DNA from: Holosporales bacterium
Lineage (GTDB): Bacteria; Pseudomonadota; Alphaproteobacteria; BNTO01
Assembly: GCA_031270515.1 (NCBI GenBank)
Contig: JAISXM010000080.1
Location: 1 to 15,566, forward strand
Direction of reading: 5' to 3'
Length of the DNA stretch: 15,566 nt
Program-made: the position numbers and the translations under genes
The notes under the pieces: model-generated
The model's input: only the letters and a program-made list of their open reading frames with translations
Database searches by the model: none
Told to the model about the DNA's origin: nothing
In this document: one piece after another, positions 1-6,702 of the stretch
Numbering within the stretch: the stretch's first letter is position 1
Layout: each line of letters opens with the position of its first letter

Positions 1-98
1 GGGCGTGCAATGGGATCGCTCTACCCAACTTTAATTCTGTCACGGCAAAGGTTAACAATGCAACCACTTTTGCCAATTTACTTACACAGTTTTCTTGA
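1..98 (+). CDS. Possible C-terminal fragment of a protein gene cut by the window edge
   Basis: Reading from base 3, the plus strand is open from the left edge to a TGA at 96-98 and gives about 31 residues starting ACNGIALPNF and ending LLTQFS. The composition looks protein-like, and the stop is followed by repeat-filled non-coding sequence, as expected at a gene end. No start, domain or family can be seen. A second frame (from base 1) is also open to a TGA at 112-114, so the frame choice is uncertain. The fragment may not be coding at all. Confidence 0.28.
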   Translation, partial: ACNGIALPNFNSVTAKVNNATTFANLLTQFS

Positions 99-123
99 TA
101 CTGTGACTATATGACGTCGCTTA

Positions 124-208
124 TACATCTTCACAAAAACAATTTAAATTTCGTCCTAGTCTACGCATTGTATTCCAACGACGCTTAACTTACTTATTAT
201 CAATCCCC
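124..208 (+). repeat. Palindromic dispersed repeat, family C, copy 1 (degenerate)
   Basis: The left arm (ACAAAAACAATTTAAATT) and the centre (TCCTAGTCTA followed by a CATTGTATTCCAACGA-like segment) match the other five copies in this window. The right arm is eroded but still ends in TTATTATCAATCCCC, where better copies have TTGTTATGGGG. It lies in forward orientation, in inverted arrangement with copy 2. Confidence 0.6.
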
Positions 209-280
209 TTTTACGGCCCAAAAGTCCCCAAACCTAACGCAAAGGTTATTTACTTCAACGATTTTTTGCAATTTACGCTC

Positions 281-378
281 CTATATACCGGGGCCCCATA
301 ACAAACAAGTTGAAGTTCGTTGCAATACAAGGCTTAGGTGAGGATAAAAATTCAAATTGTTTTTATGGGCAGGTATAG
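281..378 (-). repeat. Palindromic dispersed repeat, family C, copy 2 (nearly full length)
   Basis: This is the most complete copy. On the plus strand it starts CTATATACC and ends GGTATAG, so the outer ends are inverted repeats of each other. Inside them, CCCATAACAAACAAGTTGAA faces TTCAAATTGTTTTTATGGG. The asymmetric centre (AATACAAGGCTTAGGTGAGGA) shows that it is inverted relative to copies 1 and 3-6. Confidence 0.8.
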
Positions 379-394
379 ACCCAACCACAATAAG

Positions 395-490
395 AATTAG
401 CAGCAGGAGTATAGGATAGCAGGCCGGGACCCATTCAACGAGTTGAATGGGCCCCCCCCGAAACGACGAACTGATAAACTTTTTGTGTTT
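395..490. repeat. Dispersed repeat, family B, copy 1, with a perfect 10-bp stem
   Basis: It shares four blocks with the sequence at 6303-6410: AATTAGCAGCAGGAGT, a GCAGGCCGGG-like block, the hairpin CCCATTCAAC/GTTGAATGGG (430-439 and 442-451), and a long 3' block beginning CCGAAACGACGAACTG. The hairpin loop is GA here and TA in the other copy. The right edge lies 10 bases from the tolC stop codon. The hairpin lacks a downstream T-tract on the minus strand, so a terminator role for tolC is uncertain. Confidence 0.8.
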
Positions 491-500
491 GGGGAAAAAG

Positions 501-2297
501 TTATCCGAGGATCGGCTTCATATCGACCCTAACCGGATAAATCGTCGTCGAAATCCCCTGCTCATCCACATCCACCTTCGTCGGCACAACTGCCGGCTCC
601 TCTTTCTGCGCCGCGGCCTTTCGTCCCTTCTGAGCCCAGCAATGTTCATCGTACTCACGATTCATGTCCTTAAAGCTCACATCTTTCGTTTCCGGCATAA
701 AATCGTACGGCACCCCTTCCCTGAAATCCAGCGCCGCCACATCCAGCGTCTGCGCATTCAAGCGCCCAATCGCTGCAAGTATGCGAAGCCTTGTTTCCGC
801 TAATTGGCACAAAACTTGCACGTAGTCTTTATACGCATCCAGCGCGTTGCCTTGCGCCGTAAGGGCCTGCGTATAAACCTTCGCCCCAACCGCCATCTCC
901 TGCATCACCGCTTGCACCTGCAGTTCATACGCTTTGACCTGCCGCTTATGTGCATTGGCCGCTTCCGTAAAGCGCATCAGGCTTTCATGCAACGTCTCCA
1001 GCTCGGACATCAGGTCGCTGTGCGCCTTTTGGTTTTCGACAGTTTGCCGAATTAAGTTCTGGCGCGTTTCGCTTATTTTTCCGCTAACGGTACCCTTGAT
1101 GTCGATTGGCACCTTGAGTTCAATCCCAACACTACATGAGCGCGCATGGTTCCTGGCATAACTATAGCCCTCAGGCATATCGTTCATATCGCGTGCTCCT
1201 TTTTGCCTCGCAAATGATGAACCGGTCGAGCCAGACAACGTCACATCGACCACAGGAGCGTGCCCTGCACGCGCTTGTTTTATTGCGGCCTTACATGACT
1301 GCAGCAAAAAGTGCCCAGCAAGCAAACCGCTGTTCTCCCGTTCAGCTATGTTTTTCAGCTCATTTAAATTCTTTGGAAAAAATTGACTGAAGTCAGGAAA
1401 TTCTAGCGGCAAATCCTCTCCCTTGAGCCCAGTAAAGCGCAAAAGGTCCCCTTCATACGCCGACAGCTGAGCCTGTAGCAGCTGTATGTTGGCTTCACAC
1501 GCGGCATACTTTCCTTCTGCAACTGCAACTTCAGACCGATCAACTTCTCCCACGTTTAACTTTTCGAACTCGCACTTCAAAATCTCCTTAAATACAGCGA
1601 GGTTTATTTGTCTGTAATGAAGGAGTAAACGACTATGTATAACGTCGAACGCCAACTTGATCATCTTTGTAAGAGATTCCCCTTCGGAGCTCTTATATTT
1701 CGCAAACGCCGCCTTGGATTCGAAGGTCGCTTGTTTTAACGCAGCAAAAGAGGCGCCACCATTGAACACGTTTTGTGCCACCCTAACACTTAAGCTCGGG
1801 CCACTCAGTTGTGTCTTTTTTGACTTCGATGGACTGTCATCATCCTCTATTCCTGGCTGAGGTGGGATTCTCTTTCCATCAAACGTTCTTTTTTCATTGA
1901 GAGCGTCATTCCTCGAAAACTCCGCTCCCATCGAAGAGCCAACCGTCACGTCAGGAAGCAAGCTCCCCCTCGCGGTCCCTTTGCCCAGCTGCACCTTTGC
2001 AACATTGCTGCGGGCCATCTGCAAATCTTTGCTGCCGGCGATCGTCCTTTCGATGATTGTCTTGTAAACCGTCAAGTCTTTCAAGTTGCCCGGGTAAATC
2101 GCCTTATGCGCCTCGCGAATTATATTCTCGACGAGCGACTCTACTCCTGGGTTTAAATCTCCACCACCAGACTTCTTCTCTGCGGCGCCACCAGAGGATT
2201 CGGTAGCAGAATCGGTTGTTGACCCGCTGTCTGTAGCCGGTGCATACTGCAGGCATATAAGCCATGACGCAACACCAGCAAACAAAAACTTATACAT
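501..2297 (-). CDS. tolC: TolC-family outer membrane efflux/secretion channel protein
   Basis: Predicted outer-membrane channel of the OEP family. Family members form trimeric tunnels linking inner-membrane pumps or type I exporters to the outside. The family call rests on long heptad-like helical stretches and on the block GEVDRSEVAVAEGKYAA at about residues 248-270, followed by IQLLQAQLSAYEGDLLRFTG, which is characteristic of TolC proteins. The start is placed at MYKFLFAG because AGAGAG lies 6 bases upstream and a signal peptide follows; the open frame continues 13 codons further upstream. At 598 residues it is longer than the usual 430-500. Extra material includes a Ser/Gly/Glu-rich stretch after the signal peptide, an acidic/Lys insert near residue 150 and a polar tail after about residue 560. 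No adaptor or exporter gene is adjacent, so the partner cannot be named. It is divergent from addB. Confidence 0.85.
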   Translation of the reverse strand: MYKFLFAGVASWLICLQYAPATDSGSTTDSATESSGGAAEKKSGGGDLNPGVESLVENIIREAHKAIYPGNLKDLTVYKTIIERTIAGSKDLQMARSNVAKVQLGKGTARGSLLPDVTVGSSMGAEFSRNDALNEKRTFDGKRIPPQPGIEDDDSPSKSKKTQLSGPSLSVRVAQNVFNGGASFAALKQATFESKAAFAKYKSSEGESLTKMIKLAFDVIHSRLLLHYRQINLAVFKEILKCEFEKLNVGEVDRSEVAVAEGKYAACEANIQLLQAQLSAYEGDLLRFTGLKGEDLPLEFPDFSQFFPKNLNELKNIAERENSGLLAGHFLLQSCKAAIKQARAGHAPVVDVTLSGSTGSSFARQKGARDMNDMPEGYSYARNHARSCSVGIELKVPIDIKGTVSGKISETRQNLIRQTVENQKAHSDLMSELETLHESLMRFTEAANAHKRQVKAYELQVQAVMQEMAVGAKVYTQALTAQGNALDAYKDYVQVLCQLAETRLRILAAIGRLNAQTLDVAALDFREGVPYDFMPETKDVSFKDMNREYDEHCWAQKGRKAAAQKEEPAVVPTKVDVDEQGISTTIYPVRVDMKPILG

Positions 2298-2350
2298 ATT
2301 ATTCTCTCTAATTTTTGGTTTCGCCATTAAGAGCAAACCGTCATACCTAG

Positions 2351-2362
2351 GTTAATATTAAC
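2351..2362. promoter_or_regulatory. Perfect 12-bp palindrome upstream of tolC
   Basis: GTTAATATTAAC is a perfect palindrome 54 bases upstream of the chosen tolC start, in the divergent intergenic region. It could be a regulator-binding site. AT-rich palindromes of this length also occur by chance, and no convincing tolC promoter was found next to it. Confidence 0.3.
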
Positions 2363-2394
2363 AAAAAAATGAGAGAGTGATAAAGGCAAAATAG

Positions 2395-2423
2395 TTGAGT
2401 TTTTAGCTTTATGTTGGTAAAGT
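2395..2423 (+). promoter_or_regulatory. Candidate sigma-70-type promoter for addB
   Basis: TTGAGT (2395-2400) and TAAAGT (2418-2423) are separated by exactly 17 bases, each matching consensus at four of six positions. Transcription from here would give a leader of roughly 125 bases containing the two mini-ORFs. This is a pattern match only. Confidence 0.35.
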
Positions 2424-2488
2424 GTTCCCTGCATATGCGTGAAAGTCGTTGGGATGGCTCGGGTTTGCGCACAAAACTTCAGTAAATA

Positions 2489-2554
2489 ATTATGAACAAA
2501 AATAAACGAAGTGCGTAATTTATTATGAATAAAAATGAACAGAGTGCGTAATTT
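2489..2554 (+). repeat. 33-bp tandem duplication carrying two 8-codon mini-ORFs before addB
   Basis: Two adjacent 33-bp units (2489-2521 and 2522-2554) differ at only a few bases. Each holds a short ORF: ATG 2492 to TAA 2518 (MNKNKRSA) and ATG 2525 to TAA 2551 (MNKNEQSA). The addB ATG follows the second stop after three bases (TAATTTATG). All three ATGs are in the same frame. No strong ribosome binding site precedes the mini-ORFs; GAAG or AGAG inside each unit could serve the next ATG. The arrangement could be a leader-peptide or translational-coupling device, or a duplicated gene start. Confidence 0.6.
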
Positions 2555-5221
2555 ATGACGCGTTATTGTAAAAATATCGGTTGTTTTGATGCGCGCACTG
2601 TTGGCGACTTGCGGATGTTGCTTGAGAATGATGGTGTCGTCTTCGTAATTCCAGACGAAATTTTTATTGGCAAAGCTGATGCGCTGCGGATATTAGAATG
2701 CACGTTGGCGACAACGGAGCAGACACAACGGACGGAAGGAGTCCGACCGCGGTTGCAGACGATGCATGTGCACGAATTTGCATCTCTAGTGAAGGAAAAT
2801 TTATACGAGCCTGCAGAGGAAGAATATGTGCACGAGTCTGCAGAGGAAGAATATGTGCACGAGTCTGCAGAAGAAGCAAATGTGCATGTAGACGCGAATC
2901 AGTATGATCTTCAACAATATTTATCCATATATTCGACGATTAAAACAACGTTTAAAACATATGGAAACAATAATGACCCGATTGAGTGCTCAAAATATTT
3001 GTTATACGCGATGGATTTTTGCAAAAAATATGGCTACCCCATGTGGCCATATATTGAGAGCTTAGATTTAGGCTCACTCACGAAAATAATTAGCATCCCA
3101 TCCGACATAATGCACTACGTAGAGCAACAGAACAACACATTATTTATATTCCTTGATTTGTTCCCACAATTAGAATCGCCGTTATTGGCGTGTATGCGCG
3201 AAGTTTTCAAGCGTTGTAATCGCTGTGAACTCGAGGGAAATGCAAATAAGAGCAACGCACAAAATGTAAAAAATAAGAACAACGAGGGAAATGTAAAGCA
3301 GAGCAACGAACAAAATAAATCTCTCGAGTATACCCAATTTCAATCTGCAACTGAGGAGGCGCGCTGGATTGCGAACAAAATAAAAGAACACCAGCAGCAC
3401 AGTGCGCATCAACAAAAAAAATATCAATTGGTAATAACGGACGATATTTACATACAGCAGCAAATAAAAGCAGAGTTAGCTGCCCTTGGAGTGCAAATTA
3501 ACGTGCCGCAAGCCGATTTTGCCCCACAACCCAATTGCGCCCCGCAATCCGATTTCGCCCCGCGTATGTCTTATCAAAAAACGCTGCATCGCCTGGAGGA
3601 AAAGGATGAGCTACAAGGGGCAAGCACCGTACTGCGGGAGAGATTGGCGAACACGCGACTTGGCGCGCTCATTGTGGAAACGGCCGCTCATGCAACTCCC
3701 GCGGATACTGTTGCAGATGGCGCGGATGCTGTTGCTATAAAAACGGCAGCCACACTTACGGATAATTTGGATAGTGCGGAGAACTCGCTGTCTATACATA
3801 TTGCGCGTCATGAACAAGTTATCGAAAATATATATGCATCGAATCCTAATGCACTAGATATAACGAACGAGGTCGATATAGTGCATGATTTTTTAAAAAA
3901 TATTAAAATATGCTATAAAAATATTGACAAAGATGAATACATTAAGCTGATTGAAATATTAGTGCAAAGGTACATTGTATTATTAGAGTTAACGCCAATA
4001 GCAACAGAAGAACCATATACCCAAGACACAAACATAAACATTGCGCCGCCAATAGTAAAATTTGTGAGCGTTCGTAATGCCCTGCACCACAATTGCGATG
4101 TCGTTTTTTTGCCGGGAATGAATGAACGCTCATGGATGTCAGATACTCAGATCCCCTCTATGATAGCTCCAAATTTTTACGAGATGTATGATGTTCCACT
4201 TGAAGAAGAAATTTTCAAACGAATAGTTGGCGCGTTTAATAGTGATAATGAAGTAGCTGGCGCGTTTAATAGTGATAATAAAATAGTTGATACATTTAAT
4301 AGTAATAAAGAAAGCCACTTGCATATTACATGTAGCTCAGAAAAAAATTTACATCGTTTCTTGCAAAACATTCCGCAGGCAAACGTAAGCGCATCCATTC
4401 CGCAAACAAACGTAAGCGCTCCCGCTCCACAAACAAACGTAGGCGCTCCCGCTACACAAACAAACGTAAGCGCCTCCCCCCCGCCGCATGCACCGCAACG
4501 CATCTGCCCAAAGCCGCGCTCGTCAGCAGTAATAAATGTTCCGCCGCACCTCAAACCCAAAGAGCTATCCGTCTATGATTTGCAACTGCTCAAAGACGAC
4601 CCATACCAATTTTTCACAAAGCGCATCCTAAAGCTCTCCCCCAGACCGCCGGAAAATTCCGCCGCACCCAACCTCAACCTAGCCCATGCGGCACGGCAGC
4701 TTTTGCGCGATTATTTCAATGGGGATTTCTTTTTTCAGCATGTGGCGTTGATGGATTTTGCGCGACAGTCCCCTTTTTGGTTGCCGCGGCTGACTCCGGC
4801 GTTCGAGCAAATTTACAGCGACTTAACGATGGATCGCGCGCATTTGCGTAAAATTGAGCCGGAATATCGGTTAAAAATGGCGCTGCTAGGGGGGGAGTAT
4901 AAAATACACGCGAGGGCGGATCGGGTGGATTTTTTCGATGACGGCACAGTGCGCCTTGTCGAGTACAAAGTTGGGACGATGCCGAGTGAGTCGTCGATAC
5001 TGAAGCTCGACTCATTGCACCTTCCATTGAAGGCGCGCATGTTGCTTGATCAGCATAAAAATATTGCGATTAATGTCGTTCAGCTTACGCGAGAGCTTGG
5101 ACGCGTGCACACACTTAAGATGCGTGTGGCGGAGGGGTTTGCTAACGCCGTGGATGGTGCCGTTTGCGAGTTGTTGGGGCGTTATCAGGGTGAGTCTTTT
5201 TTTCTGACTCCTTGTGAATGA
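2555..5221 (+). CDS. addB: AddB-type subunit of the AddAB double-strand-break repair helicase-nuclease
   Basis: Predicted AddB of alphaproteobacterial type, which works with AddA to resect DNA double-strand ends before RecA loading. AddA is not in the window. Visible family blocks include LVITDDIYIQQQIKAELAALG near residue 290, VSVRNALHHNCDVVFLPGMN near 503-522 (the usual block reads roughly EARL-aD-viLgGLnE), and SVYDLQLLKDDPYQFFTKRI near 672-691 (usually S-T-E-W-rDPY). The RecB-like nuclease motif follows near 785-807: ADRVDFFDDG, then VEYKVG, where most relatives have DYK. The protein has 888 residues, against about 1000 usually, despite three in-frame tandem repeat inserts and Asn/Lys/Gln-rich filler. 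It is therefore much diverged and may be relaxing in function, but the frame is intact. The start follows a tandem mini-ORF leader. Confidence 0.75.
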   Translation: MTRYCKNIGCFDARTVGDLRMLLENDGVVFVIPDEIFIGKADALRILECTLATTEQTQRTEGVRPRLQTMHVHEFASLVKENLYEPAEEEYVHESAEEEYVHESAEEANVHVDANQYDLQQYLSIYSTIKTTFKTYGNNNDPIECSKYLLYAMDFCKKYGYPMWPYIESLDLGSLTKIISIPSDIMHYVEQQNNTLFIFLDLFPQLESPLLACMREVFKRCNRCELEGNANKSNAQNVKNKNNEGNVKQSNEQNKSLEYTQFQSATEEARWIANKIKEHQQHSAHQQKKYQLVITDDIYIQQQIKAELAALGVQINVPQADFAPQPNCAPQSDFAPRMSYQKTLHRLEEKDELQGASTVLRERLANTRLGALIVETAAHATPADTVADGADAVAIKTAATLTDNLDSAENSLSIHIARHEQVIENIYASNPNALDITNEVDIVHDFLKNIKICYKNIDKDEYIKLIEILVQRYIVLLELTPIATEEPYTQDTNINIAPPIVKFVSVRNALHHNCDVVFLPGMNERSWMSDTQIPSMIAPNFYEMYDVPLEEEIFKRIVGAFNSDNEVAGAFNSDNKIVDTFNSNKESHLHITCSSEKNLHRFLQNIPQANVSASIPQTNVSAPAPQTNVGAPATQTNVSASPPPHAPQRICPKPRSSAVINVPPHLKPKELSVYDLQLLKDDPYQFFTKRILKLSPRPPENSAAPNLNLAHAARQLLRDYFNGDFFFQHVALMDFARQSPFWLPRLTPAFEQIYSDLTMDRAHLRKIEPEYRLKMALLGGEYKIHARADRVDFFDDGTVRLVEYKVGTMPSESSILKLDSLHLPLKARMLLDQHKNIAINVVQLTRELGRVHTLKMRVAEGFANAVDGAVCELLGRYQGESFFLTPCE
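2807..2887 (+). repeat. Three 27-bp in-frame tandem repeats in addB
   Basis: Units 2807-2833, 2834-2860 and 2861-2887 encode EPAEEEYVH, ESAEEEYVH and ESAEEANVH. The first two units differ at a single base, so the expansion is recent. The tract lies in the N-terminal part of AddB and adds an acidic linker. Confidence 0.9.
4229..4312 (+). repeat. 30-bp in-frame tandem repeats in addB
   Basis: Units 4229-4258 and 4259-4288, with a decayed third unit from 4289, encode GAFNSDNEVA, GAFNSDNKIV and DTFNSNKES. The tract is Asn/Ser-rich and lies between the helicase-like part and the nuclease domain. Confidence 0.85.
4373..4480 (+). repeat. Four 27-bp in-frame tandem repeats in addB
   Basis: Four consecutive units starting at 4373, 4400, 4427 and 4454 encode variants of PQTNVSAPA. 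They make a flexible Pro/Thr/Asn linker just before the C-terminal nuclease domain. Confidence 0.9.
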
Positions 5222-5230
5222 CCTCATATT

Positions 5231-5326
5231 TATACATTTTCATAAAAACGATTGGAACCTTTCTCTCCACAAAAACCTTGTGCGACAACCATCCTCAAAT
5301 TGTTTATTATGCTCCCCCGGTATACC
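5231..5326 (+). repeat. Palindromic dispersed repeat, family C, copy 3
   Basis: It runs from TATACATTTTCATAAAAACG through a centre AAAACCTTGTGCGACAACC to CAAATTGTTTATTATGCTCC and GGTATACC. The outer TATAC and GGTATA ends and both arms match the family, and the centre is diverged. It begins 10 bases after the addB stop codon. Confidence 0.75.
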
Positions 5327-5352
5327 TTATCGTTATACACTCGTTCTACATC

Positions 5353-5381
5353 TTGTAAAGATCAACAACTTGATCTAGCAT
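5353..5381 (+). promoter_or_regulatory. Candidate promoter with a perfect dyad filling its spacer
   Basis: TTGTAA (5353-5358) and TAGCAT (5376-5381) are 17 bases apart. The spacer is occupied by AGATCAA-caac-TTGATCT (5359-5376), a perfect 7-bp inverted repeat whose last base is the first base of the -10 box. An inverted repeat between -35 and -10 is a classic operator position, so the downstream lipoprotein gene may be under repressor control. Each box matches consensus at four of six positions. Confidence 0.45.
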
Positions 5382-5447
5382 TAGTATAGTTGCAAGGGGC
5401 GACACGCGACTTACGCGGTTGGCGAACAATATAGGAAGGAAAACTTA

Positions 5448-6170
5448 ATGTTAAAGATTCACAATTATTTCTTCGCGCTAGTTGGAGCAGCGCTGGTTGG
5501 ATGTGTGCAAGAGCGGATAGATCTTGAGCACGACGTCCCGTTGCGCGCCAAAGCAATCGCGCAAACGCAAGTTGAGGCAATGCGTGCCGCAATGGAAAAT
5601 CCTGAAGCGAGAGAACAGTACCAGGCCCACCGGAATAAGCTGCGTACGCTTGCGCAGTTACAACAGGATAAGAGGGAGATTGAGGTCCGGATCGCGCAGT
5701 TGAGTGCGGCGGGGCAGCCTGCGAGGGAGGTTTCGTGCCCTGTGTGTAAGAGGAAGCAGTCGAAGAGCAGTGCGGTGCAACGCAAATCATCGAAACATGC
5801 GAAGAAGCGTCCTGCGCATAAGGCTCGCAAGCCGATAATAGCGCAGGGGCAGGGGCAGGGGCAGCAGCTCGCGCCGGGGCAGATGCCTCCTCCGGGACAG
5901 ATGCCTCCGCCTGGACAGATGCCTCCTCCGGGACAGATAGATTTCCCGAATCAGCAAATTCAGCCGATGCCACCTCAGGGCGCGCAGTTTGTCCCTGGAC
6001 AGCCAGTGCCAATGCAACCGCAGATGGCCCCTATGCCGCAATATCCGGGACAGCCGGCGGTCGTGCCTCAGCAGTTTGAGCAACCGCAGCCATTCCCGCA
6101 GGGATACGCTCCGCAGTATGCTCCGCCGCCGCCGCCTCCTCAGCAGATGGTCGTTCAGCAGCCGTATTAG
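5448..6170 (+). CDS. Pro/Gln-rich lipoprotein of unknown function
   Basis: A 240-residue protein with a clear lipoprotein signal: a hydrophobic N-terminus ending in the lipobox LVGC, which places the acylated Cys at residue 19. Residues 30-85 are charged and Gln-rich, with a coiled-coil look. A CPVC motif near residue 100 is followed by a Lys/Arg/Ser-rich stretch. From about residue 130 the protein is low complexity: Gly-Gln pairs, four PGQMPP-type repeats, then Pro/Gln/Met-rich sequence ending in QQPY. A strong ribosome binding site (AGGAAGGA, 7-base spacing) fixes the start, and an intrinsic terminator follows, so it is probably a single-gene transcript. The Pro-rich tail may span the periplasm or bind peptidoglycan or partner proteins; that is inference. 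No family was recognised. Long antisense open frames opposite this gene are compositional shadows. Confidence 0.8.
   Translation: MLKIHNYFFALVGAALVGCVQERIDLEHDVPLRAKAIAQTQVEAMRAAMENPEAREQYQAHRNKLRTLAQLQQDKREIEVRIAQLSAAGQPAREVSCPVCKRKQSKSSAVQRKSSKHAKKRPAHKARKPIIAQGQGQGQQLAPGQMPPPGQMPPPGQMPPPGQIDFPNQQIQPMPPQGAQFVPGQPVPMQPQMAPMPQYPGQPAVVPQQFEQPQPFPQGYAPQYAPPPPPPQQMVVQQPY
5874..5939 (+). repeat. 18-bp tandem repeats encoding PGQMPP
   Basis: Three full 18-bp units (5874, 5892 and 5910) and a partial fourth encode PGQMPP. They are preceded by a short run of GGGGCA units encoding Gly-Gln. Copy number could vary between strains. Confidence 0.9.
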
Positions 6171-6245
6171 CCGGTTGATCAATTGGGGGATTGTATAGCG
6201 AAACCACTTCTGGATAGTGCCGCGAAAAGTGAAACGGACCAAGGC

Positions 6246-6273
6246 AAAGCGCAGCTTAGACTGCGCTTTTTTT
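6246..6273 (+). terminator. Rho-independent terminator of the lipoprotein gene
   Basis: The arms AAAGCGCAG (6246-6254) and CTGCGCTTT (6261-6269) form a perfect 9-bp stem with a 6-base loop. The T-run extends to 6273. It lies 76 bases after the stop codon. Confidence 0.93.
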
Positions 6274-6302
6274 GCTCCGTCCAGAACTACACCCTATCAC
6301 AA

Positions 6303-6410
6303 AAATTAACAGCAGGAGTTTTGGAGAGCAAGCCCGGGCACCCATTCAACTAGTTGAATGGGGTCCCAGCTTGGACTCCGAAACGACGAACTGATAAACT
6401 TTTTGTGTTT
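6303..6410. repeat. Dispersed repeat, family B, copy 2
   Basis: Second copy of the element at 395-490. The shared blocks are AATTAACAGCAGGAGTTTTG, the perfect hairpin CCCATTCAAC/GTTGAATGGG (6341-6350 and 6353-6362), and the 3' block CCGAAACGACGAACTGATAA onward to TTTGTGTTT. It has about 14 extra bases (TCCCAGCTTGGACT) between the hairpin and the 3' block, so copy 1 appears internally deleted. Confidence 0.82.
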
Positions 6411-6527
6411 AGCTATAGTTTAGCTATATCCGTATTAGCTAGCTGGCGAGTTTACCAGTAGACCCAATAGCGAGAACATTGTGAATTTAAAGACTAATTT
6501 TTACTTAGAATTTATGTAAATCTGATC

Positions 6528-6604
6528 TGGTGCGTCCTAGAGGGATCGAACCTCTGACCTACGGCTTAGAAGGCCGCCGCTCTATCCAGCTGAGCTAAGG
6601 ACGC
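6528..6604 (-). tRNA. tRNA-Arg (anticodon UCU)
   Basis: On the minus strand the sequence folds as a full cloverleaf. The acceptor stem GCGTCCT pairs with AGGACGC. The D arm is GCTC/GAGC. The anticodon arm GCGGC/GCCGT holds loop CTTCTAA, anticodon TCT. The T arm is AGAGG/CCTCT with loop TTCGATC. The discriminator is A, and the CCA end is encoded (TGG at 6528-6530 on the plus strand). A TATATA at the end of the neighbouring family C repeat lies 7 bases upstream of the 5' end and could act as a -10 box. Confidence 0.97.
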
Positions 6605-6610
6605 ATTGTT

Positions 6611-6702
6611 GTATATACCTACCAAAAAACAACTTGAAGTTTGGCCACGAGCAAAGCCTCGTACGACCGTAACCTCAAATTGTTTTCTGGTTCCTAGGTA
6701 TA
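6611..6702 (+). repeat. Palindromic dispersed repeat, family C, copy 4
   Basis: It begins GTATATACCTACC and ends TCCTAGGTATA. The arms AAAACAACTTGAAG and CTCAAATTGTTTTC match the family, and the centre contains AAGCCTCGTACGACCGTAA. It fills exactly the gap between the tRNA-Arg gene and the stop codon of the parvulin-like gene (6703). Confidence 0.8.

Noticed and set aside
447..803. 118-codon plus-strand frame starting in repeat B copy 1
   Set aside because: Most of it is antisense to the well-supported tolC coding sequence.
2492..2551. Reading the mini-ORFs as an N-terminal extension of addB
   Set aside because: They are in frame with addB but each ends in TAA, so no continuous extension is possible without readthrough.
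5362..6012. 216-codon open frame antisense to the lipoprotein gene
   Set aside because: It is the complement of a Pro/Gln-rich repeat gene with a strong ribosome binding site and terminator. Its translation is Ala/Pro/Ser low complexity with no start signal.
5787..6242. 151-codon Arg/Leu-rich open frame on the minus strand
   Set aside because: RRRHLSRRRHLS is the reverse complement of the PGQMPP repeats; it is a composition artefact.
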